DNA of 64,000 bases from Guillardia theta CCMP2712 (lineage: Eukaryota; Cryptophyceae; Pyrenomonadales; Geminigeraceae), in contig NW_005434651.1 of the NCBI RefSeq assembly GCF_000315625.1, positions 359,045 through 423,044 of the forward strand. The letters run 5' to 3'. Positions 23,226 through 33,468 of the stretch are shown here, one piece after another (positions within the stretch are counted from its first letter, which is position 1; each line of letters starts with the position of its first letter). A program made the position numbers and the translations under genes. A model generated the notes under the pieces. It was not told the origin of the DNA. It searched no databases and worked only from the letters and a program-made list of their open reading frames with translations.

Positions 23226-24121
23226 CTGCCTTCTCATGATCCTCCCTGCCTCCCTCCATTGAGCCGTTAGTAACTGGGCCTGAGTGGGGCTGAGGGCTGC
23301 TTGGCAAAATTGGGACCGAGGTACGCCAACCGTCCAGTCAAGTTACTCAAAGTTAAGTTAAAATTGAGTACGAGGACAACCAGGAGATAGCCTACTGAGA
23401 GGAGCCTGTTACCCTGACACTGCAGGCGCCCCTTGAGTACACGGTGTTAGGTCCTCTCCGACATGAACCGTGAACAGTGCCGCCGAGTCTCCGAAGTTGT
23501 TCTCGGGCCCTCAGGCGGACTCCGGAGTCGGTGACGTTAGCGGGACAGCAGTGGGCCTCAACTCTCATTCGTCTCCGGGCCCTTGGTGACCCGGCGACGA
23601 TACTCAGGCTGATGCGGCCCGGGTTGCGCGGCCCCGGGCCTCACAGAGTCACTCGGTGTGCAAGCGGCTTGGCGGCACGATTTTATCGATTAAAATTGCA
23701 GGTTTGATTCGATAAAATTCCAACTAGGAGATAGCGAAGGTGATGATGATCCCGATGATGATGTGGAGGGAGTCGAGTATGCGATGTTGCTGCAGGAGGA
23801 GGAGGAGGAGGAGGAGGAGGAGGAGGAGGAGGAGGAGGAGGGTGAAGAGTGAGTGAGTGAGGGAGGGAGGGAGCAAGTAAGAAGAAGGCCAAGGTAGGAG
23901 AGAATTGTAAGGAACAAGGAGAAGAAGCTGGATGGGGTTGGACTGGACTCCCATGGAATATGAGACGGAGGAATATCCGAGATAGGCGATGATCGTACTT
24001 GAATCATGGAGAGAGGGGAAGGGCACACGACTTTCAAGCTCCGTCTCTTGACTGAGAAGTGCAGAACGATGCTATGAAGCAAGGCATCTCGCTGAACGGC
24101 GAATAACAAGGAGTACGAAGC
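23226..24121. other. Intergenic region: GC-rich island, inverted repeat, GAG repeat
   Basis: 23264-23277 holds CCGTTA next to GTAACTGG, two MYB-like half sites. 23400-23680 is much more GC-rich than its surroundings (CCGGGCC-type runs) with no convincing coding frame. A perfect 9-bp inverted repeat, TTTTATCGA (23681-23689) and TCGATAAAA (23709-23717), follows. 23790-23842 is a GAG tract. The rest is presumably the promoter of the gene starting at 24122. Confidence 0.5.
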
Positions 24122-27071
24122 ATGAGGGTTTCAGGATTTATCCTCCTCCATTTGATCGTCATCTTCTTCGTTGCGAGCTCACTTGCCGAGGAATCACTCA
24201 GTCCTAGGCATCTCACAACGGTAAGAATGCAAGGATGACTATGGTGCCTCTATCATTCACATCGTGGTTTGGATTCGCTTGTTACCCAGGATACCTTTGA
24301 GTCAAACACCACGGAGCACACGCTTGTAAAATTTTTCGCGCCATGGTGTGGGCACTGCACTATGATGGCACCAGGTGAATCGTGTTGGCAAGGTGGTGGC
24401 AACTAACTTCTTCTCAACACTTTGATAGCTTTCCAATCGCTCGCTCGAAGGGTATATCGTGAGTGGAGGTACTCTATCAATCTTCCCTGCCTCGGAGTTG
24501 TGAACATTCATGAAGCGGTGCTCATGTTGCGGAAGTGAATGGAGATGCTGAGCAAGAGCTCGTTCGTCGATTCAACATAGCGGGGTAAAACTTGCAATCG
24601 TGTTGGTTCAAACTCAAACCTGAACGTTATGATCCGTAAGTTATCCAACGTTGGTCCTGGTCCACAATGGAAAGATAGTCACACACTACCATGGACCCAA
24701 GTATCATGACAGATTTGATTGCGATAATCCTTGATGGCGCTTCACAGGGAGGAGCAATCAATGTTCGAATTCATGAAGCAGCGAATTCCCACGATGAAGA
24801 TGCGACCGGTGAGGAAAGTAGAAAGCCAGACTGAATCTCATCTTGCGCACAGAACGTTGTTACCCCACATGATCGCTGCTTGAACGTTGCAAGAAAGAAG
24901 AATGGTTCGAACTCTTGTAGCCCCTGGCCGTCTTCTTGAAGCTGGGCCGCAGGGGCGCATGCTGAATGCGACGGTCAAAAGCGAGGGTTCGGTCCTGGGA
25001 AGGCAATCGACGGGGTATGCTGTCGTTAGGGAAGGAAGGAGATCTCACCCGATGATTAGGTGATCAAAGGTTACTACGGAACCCACGGCGAGCTGTCGTA
25101 CAGCGGATGGTCATGGGGTGGTATGACGATGCGATGAAGAATTTCTGGGGGTGACGCGATGGCAGGCGATTTGTCACATGCGATGTTCCTCGTTGCATTC
25201 GACAAAATTTATGAGATCACTGTGACTCTGACGTGTTGGAGGGGAGATGTTTCAATGACCGCCTGATAGAGGATCAAGATTTTTTCCGGGGTTGGCTTTG
25301 TGGACTTGAAGATCACAGCATTTCGAATCCTGTCAGATGAGGCTCAGCGAATGTTTGTCCTTGTTGACAAGAGGTTACAGATATTGTGATCGGAAAGGTG
25401 GAGCCTACTTTAACGGCTATGAGGCAGCCACGTGTGTTGAGTGCCTGGTGAGCTCTGCTCTGATGAAGCTGCAGGTGCTGGAAGCCGATCCCCAATGTGA
25501 CTGTGGCGAATGATTACAACTCAGACGGGGAGCAGGTGATAGATTCAGGTACTGCCTGCTATGAAGCTGATGGTATATTCCAAAAGTTGTACAAATTGTC
25601 AAAGGAAGCTAAGGCGACCGTTGAGGTTCGTTGACATCCTTGCGGGATCGTCGGAGGCCCCTTGCTCCAAATCTCGTGACTTTCTTGAAAGGTGAAGCGA
25701 GGAGTCAGCATGGTCGAACTCTCCTGCCCTCCCTTGAAAGCGTCTGGTGTCAGCGTGACGGTGGGAGATGAGTCTGTTGACAAGCGCAGGGGTGAAGTTT
25801 TGGCTTGCAGGTGCTGGGAACAGACTCTGCTAACAATGACGGAGTCCTGTCGGAGATCGAGGTTTACACTGAGCCTCTCTGCTCCTGGTTCGATGGATGC
25901 TCGCGGCATGAGGTCATCCATCCTGGACTTGTCTGCAAGCATGACTTGTTCCATCAGCGATTCCTGATAGATGAAGCGGAGAGGATCAAGCAGGAAGAGA
26001 TCCGAAACCTCACCAAGCAGATCAAGGTGAGAGATGGAATGTTCCAACCCCCCTGAGCTCTTGAGTCAAGGCGGAGAGAGCAGCGGAGAACGCAAAAGTG
26101 GCTATAGTGGAGGAGGCCAAGGCCAATCTCACTCGAGCAGGTCTGCCGTCACATCGTTGGATCTCTCGTGGTTCCCTGGGTTGACGTTGGAGAGCAGCGG
26201 AAGAAATGCTAGAGCAGGCGGAGATTCAGTTCAAAGTCAGCAACCTCAAGGGAGAGGCAAGCGTGCTCGTCTCGCTCTCGCTGTCTAGTGACTCTTGTCC
26301 CAGTATGGTGCATACGGCCTCCTCCAAAGAGCGAAAGATAAGTTCGAGGAGGCCGGCCTGCTGCAAGCAAGGTGAAGTCTTCATCACCTGCCCTCCTCCT
26401 GGCTGCCGTAGCTGGCTGTCATGTCACATCAGACGCAGGACGAAGAGCCTGGAAGAGCTCGAGGCCAAGTATCGGTCAGTCCGCCAGCCTCATCTCATCC
26501 CGCTGACTTTGAGCGATTCAGCCAAGCAATCGAGTCGGAGGAGGCCCGCAGGAAAGCTGAAGAAGCCGCCAAGGTGTCCCGTTCCCGTCCTACGAGAAAT
26601 GCGTCACACCCTGTGGCAGGCCAAGGCAAAGGCAGACGCTGAAGCTGAGAGGGCGAAAGCAGTAAGACATTCATGCTTTGTGATGGTTTTGTGATGGAAT
26701 GTAAAGAAGGCTTCCGAAGGAAAGAAGAAGAAGAAGAAGAACAAGAAGCCTAAGGTGCCCTTCAACTCATATTCTTGTTTCAATCTAGTTGCCGCTTTCT
26801 TCATTTCCCTCATTGTCAACCAACCTCCATGCCATCACGGAACACTTCCTTTTCTTCCTCCTCTGATGTTCTTTCTTTCTTTCTTTCTTTCTTTCTTTCA
26901 TAACCTTCATCTTCACCATCTCTTCTTCTTCCTCTCTCTTCATTCCCGTCCTCTGCTCCTCCTCTGCACCTCCTTCTCTCCTCCTGCTCTCTTCTCATTC
27001 TTCTCTCCTCTTCCTCCACCAAGGACTCCGACCAGTCGCATTCCTTCATGGACGAAGAGGTCCTGCTGTGA
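24122..27071 (+). CDS. Secretory thioredoxin-domain protein with a long helical, lysine-rich C-terminus
   Basis: A PDI-like protein, probably acting in the secretory pathway. Start: ATG 24122, giving the signal peptide MRVSGFILLHLIVIFFVASS. The thioredoxin domain is spread over small exons: TLVKFFAPWCGHCTMMAP (redox CGHC, about 24330-24375), AFQSLARRVY, then VNGDAEQELVRRFNIAG and YPTLVLVHNGKIVTHYHG, then FEFMKQRIPTMKMRP. Downstream exons are less clear: KSEGSVLGRQSTGYAVV, GYYGTHGELSYSGWSW, VLGTDSANNDGVLSEIEVYT, LCSWFDGCSRHEVIHP. Helical exons (AIVEEAKANLTRAG, DFERFSQAIESEEARRKAEE) and a polylysine stretch (KKKKKKNKKPK) follow. The last exon is DSDQSHSFMDEEVLL with TGA 27069-27071. No KDEL-like retrieval signal is present. 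The middle third is not identified. Confidence 0.65.
26868..26900. repeat. (TTTC)n microsatellite
   Basis: About eight TTTC units lie in the last intron of the thioredoxin-domain gene, within a long pyrimidine-rich stretch. Confidence 0.9.
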
Positions 27072-27314
27072 GTATGGGAACTTTTTGCGCGTCGTCAGGA
27101 ACTTTTCGTAGTACTTCTATTAAAGCATCAAGAACTTTTCGAATATTTGGAATTGTGGGGTTCTAGATTGGGGTACCCACCCCCTGACCTCTTCACATCG
27201 ACAAAGTGGGGAGGGGTGGGAGGACCAGTCGGTCAGCAATGTTGAGCTCGTTTGGCGCCATACCGGCAGGTGCGCGCCACCAATGCTGCTTCCTGTCTCT
27301 TCTTCCCCCATGCA

Positions 27315-27358
<44 letters not shown>

Positions 27359-27524
27359 TGTCGTTGACCTCGTTCGTTCCTGATTTACCGTGTTTAAATA
27401 TGTTTGCCTTTGTGATCCCAACATGGATAATTGGCCTCTCTGCTCTTCTTTGTCTGACATCCGAGCAAAAGTTTCGTAAGGATCCTCGTGGAGCTTGCAA
27501 CTCACCTGGCATCGTTTCGCTACC
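27072..27524. other. Intergenic region with G-runs and a TCCTCG repeat
   Basis: The tandem space between two plus-strand genes. It contains GGGGAGGGGTGGG near 27209-27221 and a TCCTCG hexamer repeat at about 27318-27360. No gene is seen. Confidence 0.5.
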
Positions 27525-30500
27525 ATGGGATCCACATCGAAGCAGATATTGGCAAGTATCGGCTTCAATGACGCAGTTGTTCTGCTCCTGGGATTCTTCT
27601 CTTTGTTTGCATTCTCAAGATATAATGTGCATTGGTCATGGACGGTTCTTGCAACTCTCATGATTCTTCCTGGAATCATGGGAGTTCTGCCGAAACTGCG
27701 AGTCATTGCCATTCTCAACAAACGAAGACAAGAAAGAAGAGCGAAGGAGCAAGCAGAGAAGGTGATCACAACGATTTCCAACATTCATGACCCGCTCCTC
27801 AGATCAGCGCTGGGATCAAATCTCCGCCCAACGACACTTTCCGCAGGCTGAACGCCGTCGTAGTTCCGCCGATCAACATTCCTCACTTGAACCTGGGCCC
27901 TTTCTCTGCAAGGATCTCGAGATGGACTTCAGGGCTGAGGAGACCACGTGAGACTTGCATGCTGCCGTCTGCAAGCTGATCAACATGGCGAGCAGACCCC
28001 ATCTCAGAACCCTCCTCCCCCTCTGCGCTGAGCCCTGTAAGCGCGCACGACTTTGAGAGGAGGCTGTGGGAGAGGCTTCATTTCTCCGGCAACAAGTACG
28101 AGTTCTTCTCTTCCACTAAGGTGCGTGCCGATCAAACATCTCTCTCGTTCACCTCCTGGTCAGTTTGCTGGTTGTCTCCGCGAAGATGAGTGCGACGAGC
28201 TGTTCAACCTGTGTACGTGGAGCTCGGTTGAAGCTGGAGAGCTTCTGTTTGCAGTGGGCGACAGGCGAGGCATCTTTCGTCACCCGCAGCCTCTGACGTG
28301 TTTGCATGTAGTACGGAGAGCGGACTTGTCATGGTTGTTGACGGATATCTTGGAGTCTACCACAAGGAGGATGAGACCGGTAAGGCTGATCGCGACCATT
28401 ATGCTTTCATAACACGAATTGTTGCAGAAGAAGAGTTTCTCAACTACAAGTTGTCTCAGGGAGAAAGCATCGGAGATCTTGAGCTCATGTGAGGTAAGGT
28501 TTCAGACATTCCGGACCCTCACTCCTCAGCTCCGCAGCTACATGTCGGACGTTCGGACATGTTCCGTTCGAGCGCTAACCAGTGCAACGATCTTGAGGAT
28601 TTCACAAAACGACTTCAAGACGTTCTGCACCAAGGTGAAGCTGTGCGATTTCTCAACTTCTTTTCACTGTCAACATGTCAGCATCCGGATGCTCTCCTCC
28701 TGTTTCTCAGGCTCGCACTTGGGCGCCTACATCGCGTGTCCTTCTTCGTGATGGCTGAGTTCCTGGAGATGTCCTCCCTCAACTCCAACGTCGATGCTGT
28801 AACGCTCGAAGACGAAGAGTCCAACATGGTGCCCTTGCTTCTTCCTTCCTGTTGCTGGTAGCTTGTCATACATGTGTGCAGTTGCAGAGCGCCTTCAGCT
28901 CGACGTATCAAGAGCTTGTGCTTGAGGTGTCTGAGGGTTCGCAGCTCTTTGAAAGAGGACAAGCGTGTTCCAAGCTCTTCGTCCTCCTCGATGGTTCCGT
29001 CGAGATCACAACAGAGGTGAAGGTTGCTTCCTTCCAAGCTCCATGCATCATCGGAGCACGGAACTTCTGGACAGCCGAGAGGCATCAGGAGACTGCGACC
29101 GCTATATCTCGTTGCCGGATCGCGAGTTTGACGATGGAGGAGCTGATGAGGATGGTGAGACAAGTGAGCGACATGTCGACTCTGATCCTTTCGGCTCGCA
29201 GGCTTCTATCGACGGCAAGACGTTTGTCGAGTTTGTGCTCGTGGCTGCCGGGGCCATCTTCCCAGTCATCCGCGACTTTCTCAGCATGGGCTTGAGCAGG
29301 CACTGGGTCAACGTGGGAGACTTCATCTTCAGGGAGGGAGACCAGGTGATCGACGGGCTCTACATCCTCATCACTGGACGAGTCAAGCTCAAGAGCAGGA
29401 GTTCGGAGGCCGTGATCGAGCTTGGGCGAGGTGACATGCTGGGCGAGGAGGCATTCCTAGACTCTCAGGACAACTTGAGAAGCATGAGCGCGGTGTGCAT
29501 GCGAGATTGTGAGCTCGTGAAGATCTCCCCCAAGAACTTCGAGCTGATCTGCAAGCGCGTTCCTAGTGTGGCCGTCCGGCTGCTGCGTTCCATTGCCAAG
29601 CGCCACATTCTAGGGAGAGGGAGTCATGCAAGCGGAAGGGCGCAGCAGGAGCAGCGCATTGCGGGCCAGAGTTTGACTGCGAATCTCGCCACGATAGCGC
29701 TGCTGGCAGCCAACAGGGAGAGTGCGGAGCATCTTGACAAGGTGGTATCGTCGTTGGAGGAGCAGCTCTCTCGGTATGGATCTGTGCTAGTTCTGGACGT
29801 GGACAAGATTGAGACGATACTCGGGGTAGACACAATCAGTCGCCTCCACCTCGCCTTCTATCGCACCCGTGTTTCTTCTTGGATCGTGCAGCAGGAGGAG
29901 GACCACAGGTTCGTGATTCTCAAGGGCAGCCTCAGCAACCCCGCATGGGATCAGGTTTGCGTGAGCCAGGCAGACTGCGTCCTCCTCGTCGCCCTCCATA
30001 GCTCACTTCCCACGATTCTCGAGCACGAGCGAGTCTGCGTGTGGAATGGCGAGAATGGATGCGTCAGGTCGTATGACGAGACTATTCTGGATGTGAGAAG
30101 GGAACTTGTGCTGCTCCATGAGAACCTGGCAGGCAAGACACTTCCTCCTAAGATCACGAGGATGTGGTTGGAGGGCAGGCCCGGCTTGACGCTCCATCAT
30201 CACATTCGGCTTGACGTGCAGGCAGACATGGAAAGGCTGGGGAGATATCTTGCTGGTCGAGCAGTTGGCCTTGTGCTGGGAGGTGGAGGAGCGAGGGGTC
30301 TCGCGCATCTTGGAGTCCTCCGGGCCATGGAGGAGCTGAAAGTTCCTGTTGACTTCATAGGGGGAACGAGCCAAGGCGCCTTCATGGCAGCTCTCTATGC
30401 GCAGCATCAGGACACTGCCAAGATGGATGAGCCTATCACCACGCTCTCGCAAGGGATCGGGAGTGTGACAAGTCTGATGAGAGACCTCACGCTCCCCCTG

Positions 30501-31379
30501 CTCTCCATCTTCTCGGGCAAAAGTTTCTCCAAGACGATACGCGAGGGACTGGGGGAAGGAGACATCAGGGACACTTGGATCAACTTCTTCTGCATCTCGA
30601 CCTGCATCAATGCAGACGACCCACTAGGTTACATGCGGGTCCATAAGAAGGGGAAGCTATGGCGATACGTGCGAGCGAGCATGACGCTAATCGGCTTTCT
30701 TCCTCCCGTGTGGGACCGCGGAGACCTCCTCGTGGATGGGGGGTATGTGAACAACCTGCCGGCAGACATCATGACGCAGTACGGAGTTGACACGATCATC
30801 GGAGTGGACGTGGAGGACAAGGAGAACATCCTGAGAGGTGAAGTGCTGACGCCCCTGGACGACCATGTCAGCGGGTGGTACGTGCTGTGGAGGTACGTGC
30901 TCGAGATGCTGGGCGTCGGAGGGAGTCGACACATCTGTCGGCATCGGGACATCACGACAGCTCTTTGCTACATCACGCATATGACGCAGTTCCCTCGAGC
31001 AAAGGCGATCCTGGACCTCAAGCTCGAGCCGCCCTGTGCAGACATCGGGTTGCTCGACTATCACAAGAAGGACGAGATCGTGGAGCGAGCCTACAAGTAC
31101 GCATACGAGGAGCTGAAGAAGTTCGTCCAGCGAGGAGACGCGTCATGCCGCAGAGACTCTCTCGGTCTCGCCAAGTCGACGACGATGCCGATGATGGGCA
31201 TCGATCGAGTGCCGTCGATCCCTTGGAAGGAGGCAGCCACATCGGGCCCCAGCGACAAGTCAGTTGCCGGCCCGATGGAGGATGGGGCGAAGGCCTCGGT
31301 GGAGCTGTTGAGCGAAGCCTTCTCGCGCACTCCCGTGCTGAGGAAGCGACGAGAGGGAGACTGGAAAGAGGAAGATTGA
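27525..31379 (+). CDS. Cyclic-nucleotide-binding patatin-like esterase (NTE / PNPLA6 type)
   Basis: NTE-type enzymes are membrane-anchored (lyso)phospholipases. Start: ATG 27525 (MGSTSKQILASIGFNDAVVL); an N-terminal membrane segment is visible (VLLLGFFSLFAFS). Exons between 27840 and 29200 encode cyclic-nucleotide-binding-like domains (FAGCLREDECDELFNLC with LVMVVDGYLGVYHKED; SQLFERGQACSKLFVLLDGS). The long last exon (about 29200-31379) has a third one (VGDFIFREGDQVIDGLYILI) and then the patatin domain: glycine-rich oxyanion motif GGGGARGLAHLG (about 30280-30315), nucleophile GTSQGAF with Ser (about 30366-30386) and catalytic Asp in DGGYVNNLP (about 30736-30762). The catalytic Ser-Asp pair is intact. 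The family usually has GTSIG or GTSMG; here it is GTSQG. Exons before 28850 are only partly resolved. Confidence 0.88.
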
Positions 31380-31629
31380 CAAACTCACTCCACATGCCGT
31401 TTTCGATTTTTCTTGTTCAGTTTTTGGCTTCTCTTTCAGTTTTGTCTTTCCTTCTGCGCGTATGAGAGAATGAAGTAAATGATTGCACTGCTATGACAAG
31501 GTTAGAATTTCATTATTGATACAGGAAGATAGATAGCTTTCATCTGCTCAAGAATGAACATGGGTGCTTGAACGAAGTACGCAAGTCTTCTGAAGTCGAG
31601 AAGGGGGGAAAGAAATCGAAGAGACAAAG

Positions 31630-31680
<51 letters not shown>

Positions 31681-31976
31681 GACAGCAGGAGCAGCAGCAG
31701 CAGCCGAGGCAGGGGCAGCAGGAGCAGGAGGAGGAAGCGGAGGCGGAGGTACAAGGTGGGAGTATTAGGATCAAGTACCCCTTGTTTCCTCTACCAAAAT
31801 GTGGGTAGGGTGTTCAAGCCCTTCAAATTTTCAAATGTTTGGCGGGAATAGAGGGGTGGGGGTAGTCTAGGAGGGGTTCAATTTGTATTGATTTGAGGGG
31901 TAGGGTTCCTGAGGAGGGGTGGACAATCCCACCAAGTTCGAAGTTTGGGGGGTGGGAACAGCGAGGAGGAGGCGGC
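31380..31976. other. Intergenic region with (GCA)n and G-runs
   Basis: 31632-31679 is a tract of about 16 GCA triplets, followed by imperfect AGCAGG units to about 31735. 31840-31960 is rich in GGGGTGGG and GGGGTAGGG runs, ending with GGGGGGTGGG 20 nt before the next start codon. No gene is evident. Confidence 0.6.
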
Positions 31977-33404
31977 ATGGAGGCGCCGACAACTCCCAAG
32001 TTTCTGCTGCAAATCATGCGGCTGCTGAGGAGAAAAGAGACGCTGATAGAGCAGGTAAAGGAGGGGAGAGAGAGGGGAGAGAGAGGGGAGAGAGAGAAGG
32101 GAGAGAGAGAAGGGAGAGAGAGAAGGGAGAGAGTGAGGAGAGAGAGAGAGAAGATAGAAGGGAGACGGGAGAGAGGGAAGAGAAAAGGGAATGGGAGAAA
32201 AAACGAGAGGTAGGAGGGAGGAGAAGGAAGACAGAGAGAATGCGGACGAGATGAATTGTGATGTGATGTGATGTGATGTGATGTGATGTGATGTGATGTG
32301 ATGTGACTAGGGTACAGACGGAGCGGGAGGGGCGTGAGAGGAGAGAAGAGGAGAGGGGATTTGAGAGGAGAGAAGAGTGCGAGGAAACAGGAGAGCGAGG
32401 ATTCAGGGTAAGAGAATAGGGAGAAGAAAATTAAGGCGTGTGAGATCGACTTGAAGCGGAGTGTTGATGGGAAAAGCCGTGCACTTTGAACACACACACG
32501 ATCACACGATTTCATCTCACAGGCCAGGGCTCATAATGACTCGATGCAAGCATTGCGCGATGGTGATACCGACATGGATGGCGAAAAGCAAGCTCGTAAA
32601 AACGAGAAAGCACATGAAATTCAAAAGGAGTATGCTTGGTGTATTGTGCAGGTGTTGTATACATCTTGATTGGAAGTGTGTCATCCGTGACGCTAACTTA
32701 GGTTGATCGGACCAACTTTCAACTGAGGAATGCGCTGTGGGGCGTAGCACTTGGCCTGTTGTTCTAGTAGCCTTCCTTTCTCTTGGTGAGCTGCTGCAGG
32801 TATGAGGGAAGCGAGAAGAACAATCTGACAGCCCCCCTGCTCCCTCCCGCTGCGGATTCAAACCATGTGGGAGACAAGAGACACGGAGCCAACGGCACGT
32901 TGCAGGTCAGCCCTAGTGACGCGCGAGACGTGGCTGAGTATGGTATGACGGGCAGCAATGCGAGCAGACAGCGAGCGCCTTGTTCCGAGGGGTCGTGATG
33001 AGCTCGGAATCACTGGACCAAGAGAATGAGTTGAGCCACGGCACTCAAGCCGCTCAGGTTCTCGCGCTCTCCCCTCAGGGCCTCCTGACCGCTGCAGCAG
33101 CCTTTGATCGAGAGCTGCCTGGCTATCCTACTGCTGTTGAGGAAGTACGAGGAGTATACAGCAGCCATGGCGGCAGGAACCAAGAGCGGAGACCTTCAGA
33201 GCAAGGAGCAATGGGATGCAAGCTTTAACGCTCTGCTCAATGAGATCCGACCGCAATCGACATGCAATGACGCTCTCTTCCAGGTGAAGACATGCCGGCC
33301 AACCTTGACTTGCTTCGACTTGCTTCCATTCTTGTCCTCACACCTTGTTGTAGGACATTGTACAGAACATCGAAACTCTGAAAGAATCCATAAACAACGA
33401 GTAG
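31977..33404 (+). CDS. Unknown small multi-exon protein
   Basis: Start: ATG 31977, reading MEAPTTPKFLLQIMRLLRRK and ETLIEQ before a GTAAAG donor. A repeat-filled intron follows (GAGAGG tract 32062-32160 and a GATGT 5-bp repeat 32258-32305). Then come RAHNDSMQALRDGDTDMDGE (after a CTCACAG acceptor at about 32520), VDRTNFQLRNALW and YEGSEKNNLTAPLLPPAAD. Later exons give SESLDQENELSHGTQAAQ, PLIESCLAILLLLRKYEEYT and KEQWDASFNALLNEIRPQ. The last exon is DIVQNIETLKESINNE with TAG 33402-33404. The protein is mostly helical and polar, with no domain recognised. Its stop lies 64 bp from the stop of the giant LRR gene. Confidence 0.6.
32258..32305. repeat. GATGT pentanucleotide repeat
   Basis: About nine exact copies of the 5-bp unit lie within an intron of the gene at 31977-33404. 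Confidence 0.9.
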
Positions 33405-33468
33405 TCTCAGTGACGATCGTGTCGTGTGTCTTTATCTACAGTAGAATATTATTTACATCTGTCAAATG

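Noticed and set aside
22613..23262. Long Ser/Leu/Phe-rich open frames on the plus strand and Arg/Glu-rich frames on the minus strand
   Set aside because: They are produced by the 11-bp TTCTTCTTCTC repeat, which keeps every frame open. No non-repeat coding sequence flanks them.
31502..31774. Cysteine-rich, alanine-rich or leucine-rich small proteins
   Set aside because: All three are frame readings of the (GCA)n tract; there is no start or splice context.
31977..33404. Mediator subunit (MED22-like) identity for the small helical protein
   Set aside because: Helical, polar composition was the only resemblance; no shared motif could be seen.
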